Assembly (NCBI GenBank): GCA_016630905.1
Contig: WBMQ01000007.1
Span: 620,001-684,000 of the forward strand
Length of the DNA: 64,000 nt
Source: Capillidium heterosporum
Lineage: Eukaryota; Entomophthoromycota; Entomophthoromycetes; Entomophthorales; Capillidiaceae
Reading direction: 5' to 3'
The translations under genes were made by a program, and so were the position numbers. Numbering within the stretch: the first letter of the stretch is position 1; each line of letters opens with the position of its first letter. Shown here piece after piece: positions 26,567-39,913 of the stretch. A model generated the notes under the pieces. It had not been told where the DNA came from and did no database searches. It was given only the letters and a program-made list of their open reading frames with translations.

Positions 26567-27933
26567 AAGTAGAAAAGTTACAACTCAATTTTATTTATTC
26601 ATTTTCAATTGCATCTTTTTACTATTTAATTTTTGTAGTTTTTGGTCTCAGAGTGAATAATCCTTTCATGCACTGTACTAAAAAGTAAGAACTATACCTA
26701 TATCTTTATTTTTTATTTTGAAATAGCATAAGTCTTTATATTAACTTGATGGTTTTTAATTACTAGCCTATGAGTGGTCTTTAGTATCATTCCCATACGA
26801 CTGCTACCATTAAGTATCAGCTTTACTCGCAAAGTTCTGTATTCTACGATTGTTACCTTTTAGTTTTAAATATCCACTTTGATATACGTGTATAGTTTTT
26901 CATATTGCATATTTACTCTTATAGGAATACTTTTTCCATATATTTACAACTTATGTTTATTAATGGAGCTGTTGACTTTTATTTGACTATTTTGTTTAAA
27001 AGAACTCTATTCCTAGCTCACTATCACTCAACATTATCTACTCTATTCCATCAACTATTGATTTGTGATTGAATCGACAACTTTATCATTTGTACCTTTA
27101 CGTTTTAATTATACATCCGTCTACCCACTACTACACCTAGCTTTCTATTTTTACTTCTATTGTAGCAATACAAACATTTCCTTTACCTTTGTTTCTTGAA
27201 ACCTAAAATGGTTTATTCAAATGCATCTACTTTAAAAGAAAACTGAATCCACCCTCTAATATCAATAGAGACCAAGGCACCCGATACCCAGAACCTAAAA
27301 GTTTGGCCTTTAGGTCAAAATTACCATCCCTTCCCTTTACATTAGCTTGCAGCCCTTCCAATTTTAATTTCTACAAACTTCCCATCCAACTTCTTTTAAC
27401 ATCGAAAGACATTGTGCTGGTTAGTAATTTTTCAATAGCCCACATAAAGTCAGTAGAAATACCACAAATCACTCCTATACCTGCTGTTTATATCTTTTAC
27501 TTTTGGTTAGAGCCTACTTTTACATTTATATGGGTTTAAATTCTCAATGAGATATCTTGGATACCAAGTGGTAGATATAGTTATACTTTGGACAGATCTT
27601 TACATATAGCACCCTTCTAATTAACAAAAGTTATTTTCAACTACCTTAAAGTTATCTATTCTATTTTGGGTATTTTAATCCAAACAAATGTAGCGTTGTT
27701 TATATCTATTATCTTTACTAATATTTCCAAAACTAAAACTATACAAAATAAAAAGAATTGTACCAACTATCAGCTCGAGTAACTCAAGAATAGGTACTTT
27801 ATTTCAGTACTAACATCTAAACCCACTTACACTAGTAAAACAAAAATCTAACGTGATAAAAAGAACACTAATGGACGTAGAGATTTAGTCTCGTTGAAGT
27901 AAAACTTGGGGAAAGATAAATGCAAGTTTAGAG
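26567..27933. other. Intergenic (convergent genes)
   Basis: 1.4 kb of AT-rich sequence between the 3' ends of MRPS12 and the kinase gene. The ORF at 27303-27539 has no coding support. Confidence 0.5.
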
Positions 27934-29443
27934 TTAGGGTAAAGGCTCCTCCGAGTCGGACAGTCGACTCAGATGTAAGTAAGCGTCCGTCCCGTACCTA
28001 AATAAAGTTAGAAAGACGAAGTCGTTAAAGATTTACCCTTCCATCGAAATAATCTTGAGGTCACCACCAAAGTACCTAGCATACTGTAAAATATTAGGAA
28101 CAAATACACGTTAGAAAAGCTTACGAGTCGTGATATAGGTAGCCCGTAACCGAACCCAGCCATCGGTGCCTTGAAGTCAGTCTTGTTAAAGTCGGGGTCC
28201 AATTGTGGTGTCTCAGCCGTCGTATACATGTACGTCCAAACCATGGGTAGCACTGATCTGGGGATACCCCCACCCTCGTCAGAGATCTTGATCGTGATAT
28301 CCTATTTACAGTTCTTTAGGTCCGATTCAAAAAATAAAGACTTACCTCGTTACCTTTGGCAACGATAATCTTGACAGGGGGGTACTCACCATCGTAGTCT
28401 TCGCCGAATCGATCGACTACAGCTCGCAGCGAGTTCTTGAGGAGTTCAAATAACATATGATGCAGATGCGATGGTACGTACATGAACTCCAAGTTGTCAG
28501 GACAATGTAGCGTGACTTCAGGACCTTTGAACAAGCCATAGTAGTCTTCACATATAAACGATGCGTTAGCAATAGCTTCTTGGGCCACTTCAGCTATATT
28601 GGTCCGCGTACATATAATGCCGACATGGTCGGGGGCGACTGGGCCTTTGTGAAGGGTGATGTGCTGACCTAGTAGCATACGAATGCCGATGCGCGACATG
28701 TAGAAGCGATCTAAAAAGGACTGAATCTCGTTGTCGATGACTTTGGTGTTGCAAGCTTGCTTGTACTCTACGATACCCTGAGCCAATGTAGTCACTACCG
28801 GATCGTGACGCCTCTTGATGGACTCCATCAGCTTTACAAAGGCTTGGTTGTGCTTGTTGACTTCGGGAGGCACTTCCTGATCGGGGATCTGGACGTAGTA
28901 GCGGTGGTGTAGGGATACGGACCCGTTGGATCGGTACGAGTTGGGGATATCGGGATTGCGTTTCGACAGCGGCAGATTGACAACTCCATTTAAGTCAGAT
29001 GCGGCAACTGAGCGGAAAGTCTCTTTAAGTTCGGCCGGTAAATTGGTGTTGAATTCGGTGATGTCCTATATTCAAATTACTACATGCAAATACAAAAATA
29101 TACCTGGAAAGATTCGGCGTACCACAGCTTCACCTTTTCTACGCTGGGCATCTGACTCAAGTTATGGGGTAAATTGTCCAGTTCGACCACCCGGTGCGCC
29201 AACCTTACCGGCAATTCCTCTGCTACATTAGACTAATTTTGTATATCAAATTTACCAGAGACAAACTGCGATGCCTTCAATAAGGTTCCTACCGAAGGGT
29301 TCTGCCCTATATCTAGATTAGTACTGAAATGAAGTCTCAATGTTACCAAACTTAACCATCTGCGACAGCGATACCCCAGTTTGTGGGAACTTTGCAAAAT
29401 GGGTTATCTTGTTTAGCAACTCCTTGCTGATCTTGTGAAACAT
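27934..29443 (-). CDS. Mitochondrial PDK/BCKDK-family protein kinase
   Basis: Mitochondrial GHKL-fold kinases of this family phosphorylate and inactivate pyruvate or branched-chain ketoacid dehydrogenase. The start is 29443 ([13 protein letters not shown]). The regulatory helical domain reads [30 protein letters not shown] and [15 protein letters not shown]. The ATP site has the N-box [18 protein letters not shown], the G1 box ISDEGGGIP, and the G2-like [20 protein letters not shown]. Seven exons with introns of about 35-50 nt join cleanly; key junctions are at 29347 (KFG/QNPS) and about 28316-28275 ([12 protein letters not shown]). The last exon ends at the TAA 27934-27936 ([13 protein letters not shown]). 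I cannot tell pyruvate from branched-chain specificity from sequence alone. All catalytic boxes are intact. Confidence 0.93.
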
Positions 29444-30911
29444 TGGTTCTTACGACTTTAATTGGGCTGTCCTTGACAATATCATAAATTAAAACTGAAT
29501 ACTAAGCTCAAATCCGATCCTTTCTAGTTGGCAATTCTATCGCTGTGGATGAGTACTTTCTACAAGAAGTAAACTTGGCAAGTAGGCGTTTTATAGTTGG
29601 GGCTTCAAGCTAAAGTGATGATGAAAGTAGGCTTCCTTCTCCATAAATTATGAGGTTGAAAGCACCAACTGATGTTGAAAAGTGAATGGCTATTCGCTAT
29701 TTTGATTGCAAGTTGGTGCTGAATTTGAAGCAGATTGTTAATGTTTATGCAAATTATTCTTCCAACTAGAACCTAGCTAATAATACTATGTAGAAAGCCA
29801 AAATAAAGTAGAATTATTGAGTACCAACTTTTATGTCCCATTTGTAAAATCTGGAAACCAAACTGCAAACCTATTGCGGCTAAATTATTTAGACAGAAGA
29901 AGCAGTCATGTTTTCATTACCAGTCGGAGAACATTTCCTCCAACAAACCGACATCAGAGTACAATGTGAAATTACGCCTATGAACGGCTGCTTAAGTCGA
30001 AGAACTTTGAAATTTGGTATGGCATAGTTGATGATCGAAATATCTGTATATTGGAGGTCCATAACAAAGAAACTATATTGAGTTATATTTTTGTATCCAT
30101 TCCTTTAGATACATGGATCAGTAAGTAAAGGCTACTGTTGTACACTATATTTGGAATATAATTTACTTTGGAACGAAGTAGCTGTTTTTAATGAACATTT
30201 AATCGCTATTAATATATATAGATACAAATATATTAGTTGTCAGCTAATATAAAGGTTTTGGCCAGTCCCAAGCTATACTAGAAGAAGCAGTCACTCAAGA
30301 ACACCTCAAAGCTTGACATATAATTTATGGATTACCCAAAAGTTTAAAAGCTTTTATTAAGCTCTTTGCTTAGTTCTATAAGTTTGTCTTCATTACCAAA
30401 ATACATAGCATTACAATTTATGGTAAGAATACAAAATAAAACTAGAATATATTTTATTAAATGTGTTGCTCATAAAGGCAGCAGGATAGAGGAAATAATG
30501 AAAGGAATGAGTATAATGTTGAAGTAAATAAGTACGTTTAATGCAGCATTAAGTAACGATAGGCTTCCCGCCTGCAACTCTTTTATCTAATTTCAATAAA
30601 ACCTAAAAACTATGCTTTATGAAGCCTATCATAAATCATAACAGCGTTTAGTAAAGAGGGATGTACTGATATACAATCTAACTATAGTAAAGAAACTAAA
30701 TTTAAACATTGGAATAAAGAAATTACATCTCATTGCAACATATATAACTATTAAAAGTATCGAAACAAACTAATGATCGTATACAACAGATATATTGTGG
30801 TGGATATTGGGAAGATGCGGTATCGAATAAATATGCTTCCAAACAAAGTTTAGAAACGATCGCGAGAGTACCTAAAAATATAAGCGTTACTATAAAGTAG
30901 CTACAGAGGCC
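29444..30911. other. Intergenic
   Basis: 1.5 kb of AT-rich sequence between two minus-strand genes; no ORF above 60 codons and no repeats seen. Confidence 0.55.
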
Positions 30912-31253
30912 TTACTTCTTCTTGAATTCCTTACTGACTGAATATAGCTTCAAGTTGGTATCCTGGTCGACGTTGTTCCAAGGGTAGGGGTTGTTTTTCC
31001 TAAAAATATTGGTTCGTTATAAGTAAGGTTTATCGTTGGTAGCAATAGTAACTTGTCCCAAACAGCGTCAACGTTACGGCACAAACGAACAAAGTACCAA
31101 GCAGTTCCACCTAAAGCACTACTGATGATGGCTACTAAGGGTATGATCTAAAGGGAGTAAGCAATGCTAAGCGTATGTTGAGATGGTAAAAGTTACTTCA
31201 GGTCGGTACCAGTTGGTGAAAGCGGACTTCTTAATGATTTTGCTAGCAACCAT
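30912..31253 (-). CDS. B12D/NDUFA4 (MLRQ)-like mitochondrial respiratory subunit
   Basis: Three exons, 31197-31253, 31053-31147 and 30912-30999, give about 79 residues. The protein has a short basic N-terminus (MVASKIIKKSAFTNWYRPE), one transmembrane helix (IPLVAIISSALGGTAWYFV) and the family C-terminal block (WDKKNNPYPWNNVDQDTN, LKLYSVSKEF). This is the order seen in NDUFA4/MLRQ and plant B12D proteins, small inner-membrane proteins associated with respiratory complexes I/IV. The second intron has a non-standard donor, GTTACT. The gene was too fragmented by introns to appear as one ORF, so it is easily missed. Confidence 0.85.
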
Positions 31254-32442
31254 CTTAACAAATAATTTCAATAAAAAGGCGTACCTTGAACCATCACCCA
31301 ATATTTATAGCTTCATCTGTATAGCTTTGGAAATGATCAAAGATAATCTTTAAATATCTCCAATACAGGGTGAAGGTTTCATATTTGAAGTTTGAGCAGG
31401 ACCTAAATTAGTAGGTGGGCTGGGGTAAAGTCACGCTGTTGGCTTGAAACTTGGTCATCAATTAATTTTTGTGACACGTCGCATACAGTATATGTTGACA
31501 GGATATTGGATTCAGGGTTAAAGTTATATCCAATCGAGTTTGATTGTATCGTGAAATACGCTTAGGTGATTGGCTATGTGTGATCTATTAGGCACATAAG
31601 GCATATAGATTGGTCAAAGATATCTGATACTTGGGGGTTGATGTAGTTGAACTTTTTGTATTTGAAGGATACTGTGTATAGACTTAGTAGATAAACTACA
31701 CCAAGTTTCGTTGGAAATGGTATACAGGATGAAGAATATATATAGCTAGGGATATTTTTAGAGCACTATCGCTACAATTCTAACATTTTCAGATTAAAGT
31801 AATATCTCCTTGGCTTCTATTAGTAAAAATGTGTGTATCGGTATTTTTACTTGGTTAATATACTTGTATGGCATTCTAGCATCTATAGCTGTACTAGCTT
31901 ATTGAAAAAGCTGCTCGATAAATTCAATGTAAATGTAGCTGTGGGATGTCATTCTCAGCACTAAAAGAAATAGGGCATCCGTTCAAACCTATACCAAATG
32001 AAAAGAACATGTCTATTGCTTATCCCGAAAACAAATTTATATTGAGGGAAATGTACAGTGAATCGTGTATGCATTCAACGTTTTATACTTGAAGGCTAAG
32101 TATGAGTTCATAAGTTATGTTTTGAATTGGATGAAACATTCACACACATATTTTACAGATTTGTATATAGAAAGAATGCTCATGGCATTTCTATAATTTT
32201 GAACAAGATCCTACATCAAACTTCCAATGCAGAACTAACCATGCAGTCTCATCCAGCTTCGTCAAAATGAATCGAGCAAAGCAAGTAGAAAGCAATGTTA
32301 TTTGTGACTTCATTTGCAATAATTATGATTGAAAGTTTGGAAACTAGATGTCTTACGTCAATACTTGCCACTAAAATTGGGTATAAAAGGCTTCGAGATC
32401 GACCATCTCATCCTTATTGAAATATTTGAAAGAGAAGATAAA
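31254..32442. other. Intergenic between divergent B12D and tetraspanin genes
   Basis: 1.2 kb without coding signal; must contain both promoters. Confidence 0.5.
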
Positions 32443-33297
32443 ATGTCAAACCGCGATTTCTTTAATTACAACTCACCTGGATATCAGGCGTTGAAAGGCT
32501 TCCTCGTAGGTCTCAACATCATTACAGCTGTAGGTTGAGCTAATAACTGAATTTTACTTACCAATTTTTTAGCTAAGTGGCTTGGCGTTAGTCGGTCTAG
32601 GTATCTATGGACTGGTTGCCCAAGAGTTTGCGAGGTATAGTCTAGCTATACCATCAGGTACTTTGGGGTTGGGAGTAGTTCTATTTGTGGTGTCATTCAT
32701 CGGATGCTTTGGTGCATACTCTGAGCAGAAGAAACTATTACATTCGGTAAGTATTGAATTGGAGATAGAGACTAACTTTCTGTAGTACTTGGTAGGGTTG
32801 ACTGTACTGGTTCTATTGCAGATAGGTCTTGCCATCTATACGCACTATTGGGTTGATGGGAATAAGTTACTGGAAAAGGCTTGGGATCGTGCCTACGACA
32901 AATCACCCAAGCTTTTACGTAATGTTGAGTTGGAGGTAATTATCTGAAGTTTGATTAATTTCTAACTTAAATGTAGTTCGAATGCTGCGGATTTAAGAGT
33001 ATCTATGATCGCGCTTACCCCAAGACTTCGAAGGATGCCTGCGCTACCGATCCAAGATATGGTTTCGAAGAGGCTTGTTATTCAGCTTTGTTGAGTTCAT
33101 ACAACGAAGCTTCGTCGACTATAATGATTGTTACCAACATTGTTATCTTCATCCAAGCTATTACGATGTCCATCACTTGGATCTTCGCCGATAATACACC
33201 ATACGGACATAGTTATACCAGTGCACTAAGAGCTGAGCGTAGTCTTTTTACCGACAATGCCAATGGAAATGCCAATAACTATGGAGCTACAAACTAG
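32443..33297 (+). CDS. Tetraspanin
   Basis: Four exons give about 240 residues with four transmembrane helices: FLVGLNIITALSGLALVGLG, TLGLGVVLFVVSFIGCFG, LVGLTVLVLLQIGLAIY and IMIVTNIVIFIQAITMSITW. The large extracellular loop carries the CCG motif (EFECCGFKSIYD) plus two more cysteines (KDAC, EEAC), enough for the two tetraspanin disulfides. Introns at 32531-32573, 32748-32786 and 32938-32976 start GTAGGT, GTAAGT and GTAATT. The ATG at 32443 gives MSNRDFFNYNSPGYQALKGF. Tetraspanins organise membrane microdomains; the fungal Pls1 group acts in polarised penetration, but I cannot assign this one to a subgroup. The Asn-rich tail (NANGNANNYG) is distinctive. Confidence 0.88.
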
Positions 33298-33481
33298 TTA
33301 TCTCTATTGGAAACTGTATTTATCTTGTATAGGCCTTTAAATAAATTTATTTTATTATAGTATAGCTGTGTCTTTGTATATTGTATTGAGCTGAATAGTT
33401 TGTAAGAATAAAAATAGTAAATATCAATACCAGTAAAATGTTATTAGCTTTGTATTTACTAAAAATGTATATAATTTTGGA

Positions 33482-36400
33482 TCAATGCATAAACATGTAG
33501 GTGTCAATTTGCGGAGAGGGGGGGTTGGATGTAGGTGGCGTCTCCAGCTCCCGTTCCGAGTAGTGCTCTATATCTAACAAGCTTAGCTTGCCGTTGACTT
33601 CATCGGTTAATTTTTCTGGCAAACTATTCTCACCGAACGTAGTCGTGAAGTCAATTAACAGATATTTTTCGATAATATCGAAATCGGGCTCTTTCAAGTA
33701 GTAAGCGTTGGAGAAGGTATGCACACTAAGGGTGTCGAAAAAATGGGATAGCTCTGATGTAGTTTGGATGCGTCTAATGTTCAAAAGTGGCTTGCTCAAA
33801 GCGGTAGTATTCTGAACCTCCTAAAACTGTAAATAAAATGGATATAAGTGTAAGTACCTGGATGTTGAAGGAAGTCGATGGATTGAGGCTAAGCCGATCT
33901 ACCAAGGAGTAGGTGGATTGGTTGGCGTAGTTGACGAAACCTAACACTTCATTGACAAAGATCCACTGGTATCTAAAAAGAAAGTTAGCTATATTTATAA
34001 TTGCTATTTACATTTGGAAATCCTCGATTTGACATAGCAGCAGCACATCTATAAATTTACAAACTGAGAGCATGACGTTGGCATCAAGTTCCTCTTCAGA
34101 GCTAGGATTTTGAATCTGTTCGGATTGGGAGGAGGATTTGGCCAGCTGCAGTTTTTGGACCGAAGATTCAAAGACTTGGACCTAAAGAAGGTTAATAGTT
34201 GTAAGGGAGATATGGGATACCAGCTCAGTAAGCAAGACGGGCCAGAAACTGGTCAGATAATTGGTTGAAAATCGAAACAGCAGCACCCGAAGGCAAAGGA
34301 ACAGCTCAATCTTGACGAGGTCGGAGGGGTTTGCCTTGATCAACTCAACCAACTTCTCCTGAATCATGGGCAGCGCTATCAGGTGCTCGTTGGTCGCACC
34401 ACAAAAGACTATGAACGCTAACCGTCGGACCATGACGGCTCGATTTTGCACTTCGTAGTCGCGGGTGGTAAACAGATTTCCAGGGGATACGGTAATTCGA
34501 CCTATATGATGTAAGACCAAAGTATTTATATATTCACATACTTATGATGTCGGGAAGCTTATCGCGCTCGTTGTTCAAAACGTTCTGCAGGAGCGGGATC
34601 CACAAGTTCAAGTTGTTGACTGATATCAAAAAGAAATTAGGGTCCATGAACGCCTCCCATGCCTCACGCTTCCAACACTTGTAGGCATAGTTGTATTGGC
34701 CTATAACTCCCAGCATCTCTAAGGCCAGCTTGTAGCAGCTGTTTAAAGTTAGCTTAAATAAATATATAATATTACGAATTCGGTTGACGGAGGCAAGGTC
34801 CAACAAAATAGTAGACGATATTGGTGAATATGAGCGTTGCTTTCTCCTGATCGGGGAAATGCCGATTCAACTGGGCTAAAGTAAATGTCTTGACAAAGGA
34901 CATCACCTGATACAGATGGATCATCTCGCTTGGGACCTTCTGCTTGGTAGGGCTTACCGGGACTGAACTGTTAAAATTGGAGTAGTTGATGTCGGTCAGT
35001 AAATCGTCGTCGGAAGTTCGCCCAGTCGAAATTTTAAGCCATGAGCTCTGATCTAAAGGCTTTGAAGTTATAGATATCACGTTGTCTATCAACTTTTGAT
35101 ATATTTCCTAAAGAAAGGTAAGGAAATATTAATAGGAGCCAATTACCTGGGCTTCTTTCTTCAGTTTGCGATCTTGGATGTCCTCACTGAATCCAGCGTG
35201 GATGCAATAATACTCGTAAAGCCTTTTCATTTTAAAATTAAAGCAAAATGTAACTAAAGTTACCTGAGTAGCGGATAAAAAAGATACTTTTGGCTACTGA
35301 TGCTGTACAGCGTCTCCTTCAAAAAGGTTATGAACACGGGCCATGTGGATGCTAGCACCATCTCAGTAGTCACCGGTAACTGGCTGAGGAAAACTTCAAG
35401 AAACTTGATGGTCGATAAGTCGGTACTAATAAAATTTAGCTTTTGTTTCAAATATTTCGCTTTACAGATTGAAGTACAGGGCGTTCTTCCGTCTAGCTGA
35501 TTTATGACCTGAACCCATGTCTGTAATCTTCTTCTTAGCAAGTTGTAACCATTCATGAAGAGATGAGGTAACAGAGAACGATGGAGTCCTTGCCAAGATC
35601 TTAAAGATATCTAAGCTATACGCTTCGGCTGCCATGCCATTCTAAAAAATTAGCCAATGATATAAAAGTTAGTTTACCTCTTCCTGGGAAGGCATGGTAA
35701 GCTTGAGCCAGGCAAACGCAAAGGAGTGGGAAAAATCTTTGTGAAAGAGGGATGCCAAGTTTTCAAATAGCTTAATGATTTCAGCCTGGGCACGTGAGCT
35801 GAAGAACGACCCCGAGATGACCGAGTTGACCTTATCAATTGAAGATACCCGATTGTAAAAAGACCACAGTCTTGAAAGGGTTTCCAAAAGGTTGGGAATC
35901 CTCAAGGAGAGTGTCTTGGCAAGGTCCTTATTGGGAGCCGGTTGCTCCTGGCTAGGTAAGATGAATGCGATCCGATCAAACATAGAGGATTCCTTCTTTG
36001 CTAGGGCTGAGAAGTTCGTCCACTTGTGGATACCAAGCCCAGAGCACAATGTTGAATATATTTGGTTTATAAATTCAACCAAAGTGCTTCGATCAGGGGA
36101 TGATGTGTTAGTAGCTTCAATTAGCTTTAGAGAACCGTTGAGGACCGGCTCAACAGCTTGCTCAAAAAGGGGGACACTGGATACGTACGGGATAGAAAGA
36201 ATGAATGCCTCGTACCAGTACTGCAATACTCGTTCGGCTTTGGGTTCCATGATGGCTGCTAGGGTCAATACAGATAAGTAAAATGTAGACGGTATCACTT
36301 CGCTGCCGCTATAGGTAGCAGAATCTAATCGGAATGTAAGAGGGTAAAACCCATTTTCCACGCAAAAGATCAATTTGCGTTCGAACTGAGGTTCGGCTAT

Positions 36401-39400
36401 CGTGTTGAATTCCAGAGTAGGGATCTTCGATAATAGGAGAATGACTGGTAAAAATTCGACTTGCGGCCCTAACTTCTCATCCAAGATCCATTGGTTCATC
36501 CGCAGCCCTAAAACTGCTAGAAGTTCAGATAAAAGTGGCGTGTAGTTTTCGGTTTGGCTTTTCCTTTTATCTAAGAATGGTAGCCAGTGCTGTAGTAACT
36601 GCCCAATGGTACAGTACATCTTTAGGTTTTGCTGTGATTTGGATGGACCATAAGCTGAAGTAACCTCGGTTAGAAGGAAACTAAAATTCAATGTTAGGTT
36701 ATTGCTATACCTATGCTAAATGTTACCTGATGATTATTTGAATAAAGAAGGTTATGTAACTCGATTCCGGGATTCGCTCTACCGTATTTTAGCTTAAAAG
36801 GTCATAAATAAAATTTACCATTGTTTAGAATAAACTGCCCTTCGGTTAGTGTAGTGCGTTGAAGAACTTGAATAAAAGCCAATCCCTCTGACTTGGAAAG
36901 GTTTAATAGAGTCGTAAAAGTGTAGTCGATTTGAAGGAGGTCTGGGATCGTCTCATAAGTCGCTATACAACTTCGCTTAACTCCTTCAATCTGCTCGCAT
37001 GGGTATATGGTATCGGACAACGAATGAGAAGGATTGATCAGCTCCTTATACATAAGACCTCTTCGAAGTTCCTTATCAAGAAGGACATTGATCATGACGT
37101 TAAGGATTTCAGGGTAAGAAACCAAAAACTTGCGAATCCACGCTTGACACTTTTGTTTGGTATCGACGTTCTCATCTGATAGTGCGTCTATTATGTTGAA
37201 CAAAGGTCGTGAGAAGTGTTTTGCTGGGTCCCTACCACTTTCGGTCGAAATCTTGAAGAACCAACCGAAATACTCTAAATCATTCGAATGTTCTGTTGAA
37301 GTAGAGTTGGTAATTTTTCTGGAAAAGTAGCCTTCGATAAATGAAATTGGGAACACCTGCCCCATCAACCAAATCAAATCTATTGATCTAACATAGTTGG
37401 CTCCATGTTTAGGGTTGAGGTGGGTCCACAGTTGATCCAGTAATATGGAAAAGACGCTTGCGTTCAAAAAGCTCAAGGATGGGATCACTCCTTTTACCGT
37501 CAGATCTATTAAAGTCATAATCGCATTGTCAATGATTTTAAAGTTCCGGGTATTCCGACAGCATTCGATTAACGAAGTAGTCCATAATTCGTGGTCTTGG
37601 TCACTCCAGTCGATAGTCAAAGGGAAGGAAGTGAGCTGCTTGAGAAGGAGGCAGGATTGCTGGAATAGCTCAACTGCATCTTCACTTACCCTGCCATTCC
37701 CGGAAATAAATGAGTTGATAATGATGATGATGTACTCCCGTGTCTTTTGTACAAAGAATTTGAAAAAAGCAAGTCCTTTAATGTGCATGGAAAGGCTTTC
37801 AATCATCTTGAGTTGAGCTTCTTTATCGTCAGTGTGTTCATAGCTATAGTAACTTCGGATTAAATCCAAGCATGTTGAGCTTTCGAATGTCGACCTGTCG
37901 TTTGGATCTTCACCATCTTCGTTGAAAATATTCTTGGGGATTTTCGATAGAGCTAATGAGGCTATTGTAACGAGCTCAGTCATTTCTTTATTTAGACTAT
38001 CTTTCTTCTCGCTAAATTTCTTTTCTTGTCTTAGCATTTTGGAACTAAAAAAGTTACCTCAATTAAATGTAAGACATGTGTCAAAAAGCAGGGGAGATGG
38101 ATATATTCTACAATCTCATCTCGAATAACGTACGCTCTTATTATCAGCTTTACAATACGAAGTTTCTTAAATAATTGATTAGTAGGTATTTGTCATAAAT
38201 GTTACGTTGTCTTCTGCTTTCAAAGAATCGATGGACGATGTAAGTTTATATAGATAAGACCAAATAAAAAGAGGGTCGATGGTATCGAGGAAAGTTCCAA
38301 TAATACTGACGATCTAATTTGTTAGAGTGATCAAAAAAATAGGTTACTTCATTGGAAAATTCAGAGTATCTATCAAATTGATTGTACAGCTCAATGAAAA
38401 GAATCGAAAATGAGTTTTGAAGTATTGGCGGTCCAAGCTCCGATTTATCCATCAAAGCAATAAGCACTTCAATCGAGTTTCGAAAGGAATCTATCGATTT
38501 GATAGGTCTACTTATCATAATCTAGCAATTAAGGTTAATATTTTACATTTTCGAGATTACCTTCAAGGCATCAACTGTCAGATCCCTCCCATATTCGTTG
38601 AAATAGCCATCACTGGATTCATTTGACTCTCCATTACCTTATTAACTGTAAATATTTGAAAATTTGAATTAAAATACCTAATAACAGGGAATAGATCCTC
38701 CGGTTTAAGGACATGTCTCTTGAATGGAAAACTCTCAAAACGCTTTCGATTATATGGATATAGTGTATTTTTTCGAATATCCTGTTGGTATAGGATTAGC
38801 ACTATTAATAAAAGAAATCTAATGAAATTGACTAAAAAGTACCTATTCTTTAGCGGTAAAAACTTGACTAATAAGTCAAGAATCCCACGTTTAATAAGTA
38901 GATCCTTATCCTTCAATGACGCTGTGAAAGCTTGGACCATAAGTCCACAGTCATCCCCCAAGATCAATGTTACATCTAAAAGAAGTAAGCTTTAGTTCAA
39001 ATGTCAAAATATAAATTACCATCAGCCGTGGTTATACTTGGAAAACGTCGTGATAAAAAGTTGATAGCCGGAATACGGGATTTTGGGGAGGTTATCAAAG
39101 TTAACCAGATGGATTGGAAAAAGAGAGTTGGGCCCACGTTCTTGTACAATAGATCAATTAGAAACAGAACCTTTTCAAAATACTCATTCCCTTCTTCTTC
39201 TAAACCAGGGAGTATCCCAATCAGCAAGCTTTTGGTACACGGTCTCAAGTGCTGACCTAAGCCCATTATATGGTTCTCATACAAAGCTAATAGCTGAGGC
39301 TAAAAATATAAACTTAGCTAGATGTTAAGCAAAGTGGTACCTTAAGGGACATAGAGACATACTGCATAAATGGAAAGATACCATAAGAGTAGATGGCCAA

Positions 39401-39913
39401 ATCTTGAGCCAAGGCATCTGCCTATAAAAATATAAGTTAGATGTAAACTCGAATGTGAATTTACCCCAATCTTCTCAAAGACGCAAGTATAAACGCTCAG
39501 TGTCTTTTGATGAACTCCAGTTGGCAAAGCTGGGTTTAAACATTGAGCAAGTCGTTTTGCCAAAATTAATTTGTGTGGTATAACTGTAAATTGAGGGTAA
39601 GACTCGATGCACTATACAAAACAAAAATAAATTTAAAAATAATGAATAAACTACAGTATACCTTTAAAAGTCGAGACAAAAAGGCTGAGACATCGGCCCA
39701 CTCATTAACACTTTCAAAGCCAGCTAAAGTGCGTTCGATTATGTAGGTGTATTTTACAAATTTTGGATCTTTGAGTAACAAATCTATTTACACATGTTCT
39801 TTAAATTGCTATTCTTAAATCTCTTAAGAGTCATTACCTTGACTGTTGGCTTGATTTCCTAAATTAGTTTTGAAGGATCGGCTATTCGAACCTGAAGTCG
39901 GTGGAGTTGCCAT
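33482..39913 (-). CDS. DOP1: Dopey (Dop1) family trafficking protein
   Basis: This is a very large protein (about 1700 residues) spread over roughly 20 exons. Dop1 works with Mon2 and Neo1 in Golgi-endosome traffic. The start at 39913 gives MATPPTSGSNSRSFK, then LLLKDPKFVKYTYIIER, FESVNEWADVSAFLSRLLK, IPHKLILAKRLAQCLNPALP, GVHQKTLSVYTCVFEKIG, GILPGLEEEGNEYF and INFLSRRFPSI. These are the conserved N-terminal Dopey blocks. The C-terminal block is also recognisable (QNRAVMVRRLAFIVFCGATN, LFLCLRVLLFRFSTNYLTSF, WPVLLTELV). The gene ends at 33482 in an acidic tail. The middle is long and helical, as in the family. A few exon joins (about 38830, 38660, 38040) need one-base corrections or alternative splice sites. 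The 183-bp gap to the tetraspanin gene makes the two convergent. Confidence 0.92.

Noticed and set aside
27303-27539. 78-codon ORF downstream of MRPS12
   Set aside because: No ATG-based or homologous support; convergent intergenic DNA.
35892-36281. 129-codon plus-strand ORF inside DOP1
   Set aside because: Antisense to a well-supported Dop1 exon; no coding features of its own.
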